Assembly (NCBI RefSeq): GCF_017352135.1
Contig: NZ_CP071454.1
Span: 3,683,001 to 3,747,000, forward strand
Direction of reading: 5' to 3'
Source of the DNA: Rhizobium lentis
GTDB taxonomy: Bacteria > Pseudomonadota > Alphaproteobacteria > Rhizobiales > Rhizobiaceae
DNA: 64,000 nucleotides
Shown: piece by piece, positions 34,583 through 43,662 of the stretch
Numbering within the stretch: position 1 is the stretch's first letter
Layout of the letters: every line of letters begins with the position of its first letter
Notes under the pieces: generated by a model
Told to the model about the DNA's origin: nothing
Database searches by the model: none
What the model saw: the letters and a program-made list of their open reading frames with translations, nothing else
Translations under genes and position numbers: made by a program

Positions 34583-37240
34583 TCATTCCGCGGCTGCGGC
34601 AAGACAGCGATCGATGATCCTGCCGATTTCGCTGCGGCACGAACCGCAATTGGTTCCGGCGCTCGTTTCCTTGCCGACCGCCTCGACGCTGTGGCACCCT
34701 CTGCGTACGGCGGCAGCGATCTGGTTGACCCCGACACTGTAGCAGGAGCAGACGGTAGCCCCCGGATCCGGCCTCCCGGCGCCGGGACGGCCTGCGACCA
34801 GCGCAAAGCGTTTCCTGAGATCTCCATGCGCGGCGGAGAGCTGCGAGATCGCCCAATTGCGTGCGACGGCAACCGGTTCGCGCGCGAGGAACAGTGCGGC
34901 GAGCAGGATCTCGCCGTCGAAGAAGGCAAGCCTGAGATCGCCGGACTGCCGATCGGCGTAACCCAGCGGTTCGATCTCGGCGGGAATAGCGAAAACCCTC
35001 CGGCACCAGGCCGTCCAGTCTTCGACGACTTCAGTGAAGGCAACCTCCAGCCGCCAGCCGCCGGCAGCTTTCGCCACCGCCCAATAGGCCGCGTCGGGCG
35101 TGACCGGTTTCGTGGCCGAGACCGCGAAACCGTAGAGCATGGCGCGAAAGGGCCGGACGACGACGGCAACGTTCTTCGATGCCGGCTGACCGGAAATGGG
35201 GTCGGTGACCGGCGCCACGACCGCGTCGATCCGCGCTTTTGCCGCGAACTGATCGTTCCAGTGCATCGGTGCGAAAATGCCGCCGCGCGCCTGGCGGTCG
35301 GTCACCAGCGCCCGCACGATCGCTTTGCCGTGAGGGCTCTCGATTTCGACGAGGCCGGCGCTGGCTACGCCATTTTCGATCGCGTCCCGCGGATGGATCT
35401 CGGCAAAGGGTTCGGCGATATGGGCGGAAAGCCGCGCGCTCTTTCCGGTGCGCGTCATCGTGTGCCACTGGTCGCGGATGCGCCCCGTATTCAGCGTGAA
35501 GGGGAAGCCGGCGCTGGTGCGATCCGTCGCCGGAGGTGTCACCGCGACAAAACGCGCCTTGCGATCGGCATGGTAGAAACCGCCCTCGGCGAAGAAGCGG
35601 GTGACACTGGGTTCGGTCCCTGCCGCCTGCGGCCACTGAAAGGGCGACAGCGTGTCATAGGCGACACCCGTCATGCCGACGTGCGCGCCGATATCGAAAT
35701 CGCGGCTGCCGTTATTTTCGAAGGCGGAAAGGGCGGCATGCTCGGAGAAGATCTCCGCCGGCGCGTCGAAATCGAAAGCGGCGGCAAATCCCATCCGGCG
35801 TCCGACCTCCGCAAGCTGCCACCAGTCGGCCCTGGCCTCGCCCGGGACGTCGAGAAACGGCCGCTGCCTGGAAATGCGCCGTTCGGAATTGGTGACGGTG
35901 CCGTTCTTCTCGCCCCAGCCGAGCGAGGGCAAGAGCACATGAGCGTGCCGGGTGGTATCCGTATCCTTCAGGATGTCCGAGACGACGACGAAGGGGCAGG
36001 CGGCAACCGCGCTTTCGACGCTATCGGCATCCGGCATGGAGACGACAGGATTGGTTGCCATGACCCAGAGCGCCCTGATGCGGCCGTCGGCCACCGCGCG
36101 GAACATGTCGACCGCCTTCAATCCGGGCTTTGCGGCAATGACCGGCGAATTCCAGAAGCGCTGAACGCGGTCTCGGTCCTCCGCATTCTCGATCGCCATA
36201 TGGGCGGCAAGCATATTGGCGAGGCCGCCGACCTCGCGCCCACCCATGGCGTTCGGCTGGCCGGTCAGCGAGAAAGGTCCCGTGCCGGCGCGGCCGATCC
36301 GGCCGGTCGCCAGATGACAATTGAGGATGGCATTGACCTTATCGGTGCCGGAGGAGGATTGGTTGACGCCCTGGCTGTAGCAGGTGACGACCTTCTCGGT
36401 CGACTCGAACAGGCGGAAAAATTCCCGGATCTGCATGGCCGGCAGACCCGTCCGCTCCAGGAGATCATTGATATCAAGGGCTGCGGCCGCCGCGAATGCT
36501 TCAGCGAAACCTTCCGTATGAGCGGCAATATAATTCTGGTCAATCGCCGGGCTCGTGGCGAGATGGGCAAGCAGTCCCATGAACAGCGCGACGTCACCGT
36601 CCGGGCGAATTGCCAGATGCAGGTCGGCAATGTCGCATGTCATCGTCCGGCGCGGATCGATGACGACGATCCGCATGTTTGGCCGCGCCGCCTTTGCGGC
36701 GGCAAGCCGCTGGTAGATGACCGGATGGCACCAGGCAAGGTTGGAGCCCGTCAGGACGATCAGGTCGGCGAGTTCGATATCCTCATAGGTGCCGGGCACA
36801 GTATCGGCGCCGAAGGCGCGGCGATGCCCTGCGACGGAGGAGGACATGCAGAGCCTGGAATTGGTGTCGATATTGCCGGAGCCGATAAAGCCCTTCATCA
36901 GTTTGTTGGCGATGTAATAATCCTCGGTCAGCAACTGACCCGAGACATAGAAGGCAACCGAATCCGGCCCGTGTTCGGCGATCGTTTCGGAAAAACGCCG
37001 GGCAACGAGATCAAGCGCCTCGTCCCAGCTGCTCCGTTTGCCGGCAATTTCGGGATGGAGCAGCCGGCCGTCGAGGTCGATGGTTTCGGCAAGCGCCGAA
37101 CCCTTCGAGCAGAGCCGGCCGAAATTCGACGGATGCTCGGGATCGCCCTTGACGCTGACGGCGCCCGCCTCGTCGACCGTGGCAACAACGCCGCACCCGA
37201 CGCCGCAATAGGGACAGGTGGTCTTGATCTCCGTCGCCAT
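34583..37240 (-). CDS. nasA: Assimilatory nitrate reductase, molybdopterin catalytic subunit with C-terminal [2Fe-2S] domain
   Basis: 885 residues. The N-terminal [4Fe-4S] motif is CPYCGVGCGV with the fourth cysteine in RLCSKGSAL; the bis-MGD domains follow (for example VLTGSNLAWCHPVIYQR and YSQGVNQSSSGTDKVNAI). From about residue 825 an extra BFD-like [2Fe-2S] domain contains VCSCYSVGVNQI and TNCGSCRSEIG, as in NasA/NasC enzymes that take electrons from NADH or ferredoxin partners. It reduces nitrate to nitrite in the cytoplasm. It begins immediately after the nirD stop codon, so it is the last gene of the operon. Naming varies (nasA, nasC, narB). Confidence 0.94.
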   Translation of the reverse strand: MATEIKTTCPYCGVGCGVVATVDEAGAVSVKGDPEHPSNFGRLCSKGSALAETIDLDGRLLHPEIAGKRSSWDEALDLVARRFSETIAEHGPDSVAFYVSGQLLTEDYYIANKLMKGFIGSGNIDTNSRLCMSSSVAGHRRAFGADTVPGTYEDIELADLIVLTGSNLAWCHPVIYQRLAAAKAARPNMRIVVIDPRRTMTCDIADLHLAIRPDGDVALFMGLLAHLATSPAIDQNYIAAHTEGFAEAFAAAAALDINDLLERTGLPAMQIREFFRLFESTEKVVTCYSQGVNQSSSGTDKVNAILNCHLATGRIGRAGTGPFSLTGQPNAMGGREVGGLANMLAAHMAIENAEDRDRVQRFWNSPVIAAKPGLKAVDMFRAVADGRIRALWVMATNPVVSMPDADSVESAVAACPFVVVSDILKDTDTTRHAHVLLPSLGWGEKNGTVTNSERRISRQRPFLDVPGEARADWWQLAEVGRRMGFAAAFDFDAPAEIFSEHAALSAFENNGSRDFDIGAHVGMTGVAYDTLSPFQWPQAAGTEPSVTRFFAEGGFYHADRKARFVAVTPPATDRTSAGFPFTLNTGRIRDQWHTMTRTGKSARLSAHIAEPFAEIHPRDAIENGVASAGLVEIESPHGKAIVRALVTDRQARGGIFAPMHWNDQFAAKARIDAVVAPVTDPISGQPASKNVAVVVRPFRAMLYGFAVSATKPVTPDAAYWAVAKAAGGWRLEVAFTEVVEDWTAWCRRVFAIPAEIEPLGYADRQSGDLRLAFFDGEILLAALFLAREPVAVARNWAISQLSAAHGDLRKRFALVAGRPGAGRPDPGATVCSCYSVGVNQIAAAVRRGCHSVEAVGKETSAGTNCGSCRSEIGRIIDRCLAAAAE

Positions 37241-37585
37241 CTATTCCGCCGCCATCATCAGGCTTTCAAGGGCGATGAAGAGGGCACCGTCCTGATTGCG
37301 GACCGGGATGGTCCGCACCGCGCCCTCGTCGGCGCCGAGCGCCCTGCCGGTCTCGAGCGAGATCACCCAGTTGTGCAGCGGGCAGGTGACGGCCTTGGCA
37401 TGCACGATGCCCTGGGAGAGCGGGCCGCCTTTGTGCGGGCAATGGTCCTCGATGGCGAAGACCTCGTTTCCGGCAGTGCGGAAGACGGCGATCTTGCCCT
37501 GCGGTGTCTTTACGCAGCGTGCGCCGCGCAGGGGGATGTCGGAGATGTCACCGATTGGATGCCAGTTTTCATTGGGCCAGGTCAT
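37241..37585 (-). CDS. nirD: Nitrite reductase (NADH) small subunit, Rieske type
   Basis: 114 residues from the ATG at 37585; the long upstream extension is out-of-family and antisense-like to nirB. The Rieske ligands appear complete: DHCPHKGGP (Cys-x-His) and TCPLHNWV (Cys-x-x-His). In several NirD proteins these are lost, so an intact [2Fe-2S] centre is plausible here. It partners NirB for six-electron reduction of nitrite to ammonium. It sits between nirB (10 bp upstream) and the nitrate reductase, whose ATG abuts its stop. Confidence 0.93.
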   Translation of the reverse strand: MTWPNENWHPIGDISDIPLRGARCVKTPQGKIAVFRTAGNEVFAIEDHCPHKGGPLSQGIVHAKAVTCPLHNWVISLETGRALGADEGAVRTIPVRNQDGALFIALESLMMAAE

Positions 37586-37595
37586 GTCCATCTCC

Positions 37596-40046
37596 TTATT
37601 CAGCTGCCTGCGGATAACCGATCGTCGCCATCGGCTTGAACTCGTGCTTGTCCTTGCCGGAAACACGCTCGGACCAAGGATCGACCTGCGCGAATTTCTG
37701 GGAGAAGACGAAGCGGTCGTAATAGGCTTTGCGCTTTTCGGCATCACCCATGATCTGGCGGCGGATTTCCTCCAGGCCGATGCGCTTGGCCCACTTGTAG
37801 ATACGCTCGAGATAGCGGGCCTGCTCGCGGTACATCTGCGTCAGCGCCACGATGTGCTCCAGCGCCTCGTCTTCGGTCTTCACAAGGCCGAGCACTTCGG
37901 TGCCCTTGATGTCGAGACCTGCTGCTCCGGCGAAGTGGATCTCGAAACCGGAATCGACGCAAATCACGCCGATATCCTTGCAGGTTGCTTCCGCGCAATT
38001 GCGCGGGCAGCCGGAGACGGCCATCTTCAGCTTGGCCGGCGTCCAGGAGCCCCACATGAATTTCTCGATGCGGATGCCGAGACCAGTGGAATCCTGCGTC
38101 CCGAAGCGGCACCAGTCGGAGCCGACGCAGGTCTTCACCGTGCGCAGGCCCTTGGCATAGGCCTGGCCCGACACGAAGCCGGCCTTGCCGAGATCGGCCC
38201 AGACGGCGGGCAGGTCCTCCTTCTCGATGCCGAGCAGGTCGATGCGCTGGCCGCCCGTCACCTTCACCATCGGGATCTCAAACTTGTCGACGACATCGGC
38301 GATGGCGCGAAGCTCGTTCGAATTGGTGACGCCGCCCCACATGCGCGGAACGACGGAGTAGGTGCCGTCCTTCTGGATGTTGGCATGCACGCGCTCATTG
38401 ATGAAACGCGACTGGTAGTCGTCGGCATATTCGTCCGGCCAGTCGCAGACGAGGTAATAGTTGAGGGCGGGTCGACATTTGGCGCAGCCGCAGGAGGTCT
38501 TCCATTCGAGTTCCTGCATGACAGCGGGGATGCTCTTTAGGCCCTTGGCCTTGATCAGGCGGCGGACGTCGTCATGGCCGAGTTCGGTGCAGGTGCACAT
38601 CGGCTGCACGGCAGCGGGATTGTAGCTGTCGCCGAGCGTCAGCGCCATCAATTGCTCGACGAGGCCGGTGCAGGAGCCGCACGAGGCGGATGCCTTGGTA
38701 TGGGCGCGGACCTCGTCGAGCGACGTCAGCCCCTTGGAGGTGATCGTGGACGTGATCTTGCCCTTGCATACGCCGTTGCAGCCACAGATTTCCGCATCAT
38801 CCGGCAAGGCTGCAACGGCCGCCATAGGGTCCAGCGGTGACCCTCCCTGGTAGGCCTGACCGAAAATCAGCGTCTCGCGCATTTGCGAAATATCGGTCGC
38901 CTTCTTCTTCAGATCGTTGAACCAGGCGCCGTCGGCAGTCTCGCCGTAAAGCACGGTGCCGATGATCTTGTTGTCCTTCAGCACCAGACGCTTGTAGATG
39001 CCGGCGCTGGCATCGCGCAGGACGATTTCCTCGCGGTCGTCGCCGTCGGCGAAATCGCCGAGCGAATAGAGCTCGATGCCGGTGACCTTCAGTTTGGTCG
39101 GCGTGTCCGCATGGACGAAGGCGGGCGAACGATCGCCGGAGAGATGCGCGGCTGCGATACGGGCCATCTCATAGAGCGGCGCGACGAGGCCGTAGACCAT
39201 GCCGCCCACCTCGGCGCATTCGCCGAGCGCCAGGATGTCGCCATCCGAGGTCTGCATGCCGGCATCGACGACGATGCCGCGATTGACCGCGAGGCCGGCG
39301 TTCTTCGCCAGGCCGACATTCGGCCGGATGCCGACTGCCATGACGACGAGGGTTGCAGGAATGATGCGGCCGTCGTCAAGCTCGATTCCCTCGACCTTGC
39401 CGTTGCCGATGATCGCCTTGGTATTGGCCTTGCAGATGACCTTGATGCCGCGTTCCTCGACCGCCTTCTGCAGGAGATAGCCGGCGGCCGGATCGAGCTG
39501 GCGTTCCATCAGCGTCGGCATGACGTGCAGGACGGTGACGTCCATGCCACGCTGGGCGAGGCCGGCCGCCGCTTCAAGCCCAAGCAGGCCGCCGCCGATG
39601 ACGACTGCCTTTTCACGCGACTGAGCGGCGAGCAGCATGGCCTGCACGTCGTCGAGATCGCGATAGGTGATGACTCCGGGCAGATCCTTGCCGGGAACCG
39701 GGATGATGAACGGCACCGAACCGGTGGCGATCACCAGCTTGTCGTAGCTTTCGGTAACGCCGTGGTCGGAGGTGACGGTTTTGGCGGCGCGATCGATGTT
39801 GACGATCCTGTGGCCCTTATAGAGCGTGATGCCGTGCTTGATATACCAACCGTCGCCGTGAATGATGATCTGCTCGTAGTCCTTTTCTCCGGAGAGAACC
39901 GGCGAGAGCATGATGCGGTCATAATTGACACGCGGCTCGGCATTGAAGATCGTCACTTCATAGCGTCCGGGCGCTTGCTCGAAGAGGTGCTCCAGCATGC
40001 GCCCCGGCGCCATGCCATTGCCGATGATAACGAGTTTTTCGGTCAT
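37596..40046 (-). CDS. nirB: Nitrite reductase (NADH) large subunit
   Basis: 816 residues. Order of domains: FAD/NAD-binding reductase (LVIIGNGMAPGRMLEH; GGGLLGLEAAAGLAQRGMDVT), a BFD-type [2Fe-2S] region (ICGCNGVCKGKITSTI then ASCGSCTGLVEQL), and the C-terminal sulfite/nitrite reductase domain with [4Fe-4S]-siroheme cysteines in CVGSDWCRFG and GCPRNCAEATCKD. It reduces nitrite to ammonium with NADH. It lies second in the operon, 19 bp after the transporter. No siroheme-synthesis gene is present in this window. Confidence 0.95.
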   Translation of the reverse strand: MTEKLVIIGNGMAPGRMLEHLFEQAPGRYEVTIFNAEPRVNYDRIMLSPVLSGEKDYEQIIIHGDGWYIKHGITLYKGHRIVNIDRAAKTVTSDHGVTESYDKLVIATGSVPFIIPVPGKDLPGVITYRDLDDVQAMLLAAQSREKAVVIGGGLLGLEAAAGLAQRGMDVTVLHVMPTLMERQLDPAAGYLLQKAVEERGIKVICKANTKAIIGNGKVEGIELDDGRIIPATLVVMAVGIRPNVGLAKNAGLAVNRGIVVDAGMQTSDGDILALGECAEVGGMVYGLVAPLYEMARIAAAHLSGDRSPAFVHADTPTKLKVTGIELYSLGDFADGDDREEIVLRDASAGIYKRLVLKDNKIIGTVLYGETADGAWFNDLKKKATDISQMRETLIFGQAYQGGSPLDPMAAVAALPDDAEICGCNGVCKGKITSTITSKGLTSLDEVRAHTKASASCGSCTGLVEQLMALTLGDSYNPAAVQPMCTCTELGHDDVRRLIKAKGLKSIPAVMQELEWKTSCGCAKCRPALNYYLVCDWPDEYADDYQSRFINERVHANIQKDGTYSVVPRMWGGVTNSNELRAIADVVDKFEIPMVKVTGGQRIDLLGIEKEDLPAVWADLGKAGFVSGQAYAKGLRTVKTCVGSDWCRFGTQDSTGLGIRIEKFMWGSWTPAKLKMAVSGCPRNCAEATCKDIGVICVDSGFEIHFAGAAGLDIKGTEVLGLVKTEDEALEHIVALTQMYREQARYLERIYKWAKRIGLEEIRRQIMGDAEKRKAYYDRFVFSQKFAQVDPWSERVSGKDKHEFKPMATIGYPQAAE

Positions 40047-40065
40047 ACTTTCAGGTCCTTAGAAA

Positions 40066-41307
40066 TTAGGTTGCAGCCACGGGCGCGGAGTGCACCCGGC
40101 GCGACAGCTGCTTGACGGACAGGTGCATCCAGACGAGCGAGACCGCGACGATTACGAAGAGCAGCAGGAAACAGCTGGACCAGAGGCCGGTCATGTCCTT
40201 GAGGAGGCCAAAGGCGATCGGCAAAATGAAGCCGCCGAGACCGCCCATCATGCCGACGATGCCGCCGACGGCGCCGACGCTGTCGGGGTAGTAGGCAGGA
40301 ATGTGCTTGTAGACGGCGGCTTTGCCGAGGCTCATGAAGAACCCGAGCACGAAGATCACGATAATGAAGATGACCGGAGTGATCGCCGTGGCCGGCAGCG
40401 AAAGGATGAGGGTTGCGACGGCCGACACGGCAAACATCGCGTACATGACGCTGCGGGCGCCTTTCTTATCCGACAGCACGCCGCCGAAGGCGCGGAAGAT
40501 ACTCCCTGGGATGGAATAGGCCGCGGCAATCATGCCGGCGGTTTCCAGGTTGAAGCCGTAGACGCCGACCAGATAGCGCGGCAGCCACAGGGACAGGGCG
40601 ACGAAGCCGCCGAAAGCGAAGAAATAGTAGAGCGAGAAGCGCCAGACCTGAACGTTCTGCAGCGGCGCGAATTCCTGAGCGAAACTCTTGGGGGCGACGC
40701 CGCGTTCGCGGCGAAGGCGGAAGGCCGGATCATCCGTGGTGGTGAACCAGAAGACGATTGCCATCAGCACCAGGCCGGCGGCCCAGATCTGAGCAACCGC
40801 CTGCCATCCCCATGCGATCAGCACGAAGGGTGCTGCGAATTTGGTCACGGCCGCGCCGACATTGCCGGCACCGAAGATGCCGAGCGCCGTCCCCTGCTTT
40901 TGCGTCGAAAAGAAAGGCGAGACGTAGGCGACACCGACCGCAAAGGAGCCGCCGGCAAGCCCGACGCCGAGACCGGCGATCAGCATCTGCGGATAAGTCT
41001 GGGCGTAGGAAAGCAGAAAGGTCGCCAACGCGGCTGCGACCATGGTCAGCGTGTAAACGAGACGGCCGCCATAGCGCTCCGTCCATATGCCAAGGACGAT
41101 GCGCACCAGCGAACCGGTCAGCACCGGGGTGCCGACCAGCAAGCCGAATTCGGCTTCGTTCAAGCCAAGATCCTGCTTGATGCGAATGCCGATGATCGCA
41201 AAGATTGTCCAGACGGCAAAACAGAGGGTGAAGGCTAAAGTGGAGATCCACAATGCTTTGGCTGGTTCGCCGGCGGACATGGGCTGCGCTTTTTCGGTGA
41301 CAGACAT
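40066..41307 (-). CDS. Nitrate/nitrite MFS transporter (NarK/NasA/NrtP type)
   Basis: 413 residues from the ATG at 41307; the extended frame upstream runs through the leader terminator and is not translated. About twelve membrane helices are present. The nitrate-signature motifs of the NNP family are visible: AGLGVGLAGGSFAVGVAYVSPFF and GGIVGMMGGLGGFILPI, together with GIFGAGNVGAAVTKF. It imports nitrate for assimilation. As the first structural gene after the leader, its expression depends directly on antitermination. Confidence 0.92.
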   Translation of the reverse strand: MSVTEKAQPMSAGEPAKALWISTLAFTLCFAVWTIFAIIGIRIKQDLGLNEAEFGLLVGTPVLTGSLVRIVLGIWTERYGGRLVYTLTMVAAALATFLLSYAQTYPQMLIAGLGVGLAGGSFAVGVAYVSPFFSTQKQGTALGIFGAGNVGAAVTKFAAPFVLIAWGWQAVAQIWAAGLVLMAIVFWFTTTDDPAFRLRRERGVAPKSFAQEFAPLQNVQVWRFSLYYFFAFGGFVALSLWLPRYLVGVYGFNLETAGMIAAAYSIPGSIFRAFGGVLSDKKGARSVMYAMFAVSAVATLILSLPATAITPVIFIIVIFVLGFFMSLGKAAVYKHIPAYYPDSVGAVGGIVGMMGGLGGFILPIAFGLLKDMTGLWSSCFLLLFVIVAVSLVWMHLSVKQLSRRVHSAPVAAT

Positions 41308-41360
41308 GGCTTCTCCGCGGCCCGACAAGGTCGTGCCGATCCATTGCTGAGGGTTAAAAC

Positions 41361-41420
41361 AAAAAAGCCGCCGATCAGGACGCGCTTGCACGAGGCGCGC
41401 GAAATATCCTGATCAGCGGC
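41361..41420 (-). terminator. Leader terminator ahead of the nitrate transporter gene
   Basis: On the minus strand, arms 41420-41407 and 41380-41367 form a 14-bp stem (one G-U), with an inner CGCGC/GCGCG stem in the loop, followed by six T (41366-41361) and more T-rich sequence. It stands 54 bp before the transporter ATG, i.e. inside the leader, so transcription must be prevented from stopping here. Confidence 0.9.
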
Positions 41421-41430
41421 TTTGCTGGTG

Positions 41431-41482
41431 ACGCCCGCCATTGGACGCCGAATTCGTGGCCTTCCGGCTATCGCCTTAAAGC
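41431..41482 (-). promoter_or_regulatory. Two hexaloop hairpins, candidate NasT (ANTAR) RNA target
   Basis: Minus-strand hairpin 1: GCTTT-AAGGCG-ATAGC (41482-41467), five positions with one T-T mismatch. Hairpin 2: GCGTCC-AATGGC-GGGCGT (41448-41431), six pairs including G-U. Both loops are six nucleotides with A at position 1 and G at position 4, the rule described for ANTAR-protein RNA targets, and they lie directly 5' of the terminator. Confidence 0.65.
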
Positions 41483-41583
41483 GATCCCGATGCCGGGTTG
41501 CTCAAGGGCAGGTCTCTGTCGTCTGTGAGCCATCTCGCGCTCACTCTGCTCCGATCGCCGTTGACCGGTATGATAATAAAGAA

Positions 41584-41598
41584 GCAAACGGCGTGCCA
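41584..41598 (-). promoter_or_regulatory. Sigma-54 promoter of the nitrate assimilation operon
   Basis: The minus strand reads TGGCACGCCGTTTGC followed by T, a full match to TGGCACG-N4-TTGCW (-24/-12). Transcription should start near 41572, giving a leader of about 265 nt that contains both ANTAR-type hairpins and the terminator. NtrC-type control is expected but no clear NtrC palindrome was found upstream. Confidence 0.8.
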
Positions 41599-41750
41599 AT
41601 TTCCGATATCTGTTTCAATGTGTTGAATTGATAGAGTTTTCCTGAAGTTTTGCGACTGCCCCTTTTTCAGGCTGTCGCCCCTTGTGCAAATCTTTTGTGC
41701 GTTACGATGGGGCGGGAGCAGAACCGTGCTGGCGTTTTGGGCAGCCCGGA

Positions 41751-43034
41751 TCAGATCTCGTCGCTGCCGGAACCGAAGGGCAGGGCGCTCCTGACGGCAA
41801 AGCCTGCAACGTAGGCCGGCAGTTCCGCCGGATCGAAAACATGGCCGTCCATGAAACGATCACCCTCCTCGCTTCCTTCGACGCGGATGTCGGCGTCAAC
41901 AGGTGCGTTGCCGTCGCCGAGTGCTGCGCGATAGAGATCCGGCCGGTAGGCGAAGGCGGCGGCCCGCGCACTGTTGAGGCTCGCCTCGGCCTGTCCCCAT
42001 CGGATCATCTGGCTATAGATCCACAGCGCATGGCTGGGCCGGGGATAATTGGCGAAGCCGGAATGGAACGTGAAATAATTGGCGATGACGCGGCGGTTGC
42101 CCCTGGCGTCGAGGCTGAATTCGCCGGCGAGCACGCGGCGAATGATCTCGACGGAGGCGGCGATATAGCGGGGGTCGGCAAGAGCTGCGGCAAGCACGTC
42201 ATGGTTTTCCGGCTGGTCGCACCAGCGGGCTGCCGCATCGAGCGCCACGATGAGACGGGAAACGGTTTCCGGATGGGTTTCCGCCCAGTCCGGTCGCATG
42301 CCGATCACCTTTTCCGGAGCCGATGGCCAAATATCCTGTTTGGCAGCGACGATGCGGCCGACGCCGCGCTCCGAAGCCACCATGTTCCATGGCGCGCCGA
42401 CGCAGAAACCATCGATCGCGCCGGCCGCCAAGGCGTCCGACGTCATGGGCGGCGGCACGACGACAAGCTTGACGTCCTTATCGGGGTCGATGCCACCGGC
42501 TGCCAGCCAGTAACGGAATTCGTAATTGTGGGAGGAGAAGGGATAGGTGACGCCGAAGGTCAGCAACGGTTCGCCGTGCGTCTTCATCGCCGCCAGCACT
42601 TTTGCCAGGGCGCGGGCATGGTCGAGCGCGCCAGCCGCCTCCGGCAATCCGGCATCATTCCGCATCCTGTCGAAAAGCCGCGTCGACAAGGTGATGGCAT
42701 TGCCGCCGCGACCCAGCGAAAACGGCGCTATCGTCGGTGAGGGATTGGAGCCGAGACCAAGCATGGAGGCGACGGGCATCGGCGACAGCATGTGGGCGAT
42801 ATCGAACTGGCGGAACGCGAGCCGATCGCGGACATTCGCCCAGGAAACGTCCTTGACGAGATCGAGGGTCAAGCCTTCTTTCCTGGCGAAACCGAATTCC
42901 GCCGCGGCGATCAGCACCGATGCATCGACGAGCGGAATGAATCCCGCCCGCAGCACTTTCGCCCCTTCACTGTTCACGCGCGCAGGCGAGGGCAGCCCAC
43001 CGCTCACATTGGCAGTCTTCGTCATCATATCCAA
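41751..43034 (-). CDS. nasS: NasS-type nitrate sensor (NrtA-like periplasmic-binding fold, cytoplasmic)
   Basis: 427 residues resembling NrtA/CmpA nitrate-binding proteins: LRAGFIPLVDASVLIAAAEFGF, WANVRDRLAFRQFDIAHML, GVTYPFSSHNYEFRYWLAAGG and GFCVGAPWNMVA. There is no export signal or lipobox, so it is cytoplasmic, as known for NasS, which binds nitrate and sequesters NasT when nitrate is absent. The start appears to be TTG at 43034 (GGAGG eight bases before); ATG codons at 43028 and 43025 are alternatives. It lies 34 bp after nasT. Confidence 0.9.
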   Translation of the reverse strand: MDMMTKTANVSGGLPSPARVNSEGAKVLRAGFIPLVDASVLIAAAEFGFARKEGLTLDLVKDVSWANVRDRLAFRQFDIAHMLSPMPVASMLGLGSNPSPTIAPFSLGRGGNAITLSTRLFDRMRNDAGLPEAAGALDHARALAKVLAAMKTHGEPLLTFGVTYPFSSHNYEFRYWLAAGGIDPDKDVKLVVVPPPMTSDALAAGAIDGFCVGAPWNMVASERGVGRIVAAKQDIWPSAPEKVIGMRPDWAETHPETVSRLIVALDAAARWCDQPENHDVLAAALADPRYIAASVEIIRRVLAGEFSLDARGNRRVIANYFTFHSGFANYPRPSHALWIYSQMIRWGQAEASLNSARAAAFAYRPDLYRAALGDGNAPVDADIRVEGSEEGDRFMDGHVFDPAELPAYVAGFAVRSALPFGSGSDEI

Positions 43035-43068
43035 TCCGGCTTCCTCCGGAAAATGAAGAGGCCAGCCA

Positions 43069-43662
43069 TCACATTAAAAGTCCCGCAGCTGTGACAACGC
43101 TTTGGGCGATTTCTGACATCTTCTTCTTTTCGTTCATTGCCGTCTGCCGCAGCAGGGCGAAGGCCTCTTCCTCGGAGAGGCCGCGCATCTTCATCAATAT
43201 GCCCTTGGCGCGCTCGATCAGCTTGCGTTCCTCCAGCGCCGATCGGGCATCGGCAAGCTCCCGCCGCAGGCGGCTGAAGGCGTTGAAGCGGCTGACGGCC
43301 ATATCGAGGATCGGTTTGACGCGTTCCTTCTTCAGTCCGTCGACGATATAGGCCGAAACGCCGGCATCGACGGCGGCTTCGATCGAGGCCGTGTCGGAGC
43401 GATCGACGAACATGGCTATCGGACGGCTGACCGTGCGTGTCAGCTGGAACAGATGCTCCATCATGTCGCGGTTGGGATTTTCGATATCGATGATGATCAC
43501 GTCAGGCATCAGCGTTTCGATGATTCGCGCGACACCATTGACCTCATGGATCACGGTGACGCGCGCATGCCCTGCCTCGCGCAGCCCTTCTTCGATGATG
43601 GAGGCGCGTATGGCATTTTCATCGATCACCAGAATTGTCAGATCGCGATGCGTCATGTGCAT
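43069..43662 (-). CDS. nasT: ANTAR-domain antiterminator
   Basis: 197 residues. Residues 1-125 form a receiver-like fold (LTILVIDENAIRASIIEEGL, VIIIDIENPNRD). The C-terminal three-helix ANTAR domain reads ALEERKLIERAKGILMKMRGLSEEEAFALLRQ, which binds hexaloop RNA hairpins. It acts as antiterminator of the nas leader, held inactive by NasS without nitrate. It is the promoter-proximal gene of the locus and is transcribed in the same direction as its target. A longer frame upstream to 43716 lacks family similarity. Confidence 0.92.
   Translation of the reverse strand: MHMTHRDLTILVIDENAIRASIIEEGLREAGHARVTVIHEVNGVARIIETLMPDVIIIDIENPNRDMMEHLFQLTRTVSRPIAMFVDRSDTASIEAAVDAGVSAYIVDGLKKERVKPILDMAVSRFNAFSRLRRELADARSALEERKLIERAKGILMKMRGLSEEEAFALLRQTAMNEKKKMSEIAQSVVTAAGLLM

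Noticed and set aside
34691..37639. 982-aa plus-strand ORF opposite nitrate reductase and nirD
   Set aside because: Shadow frame; the minus strand has intact iron-sulphur and molybdopterin motifs.
38883..40115. 410-aa plus-strand ORF opposite nirB
   Set aside because: Shadow of nirB; no recognisable motifs and biased composition.
41600..41710. NtrC binding site upstream of the sigma-54 promoter
   Set aside because: GCAC motifs near 41689-41702 are direct rather than palindromic, so no NtrC site is claimed.
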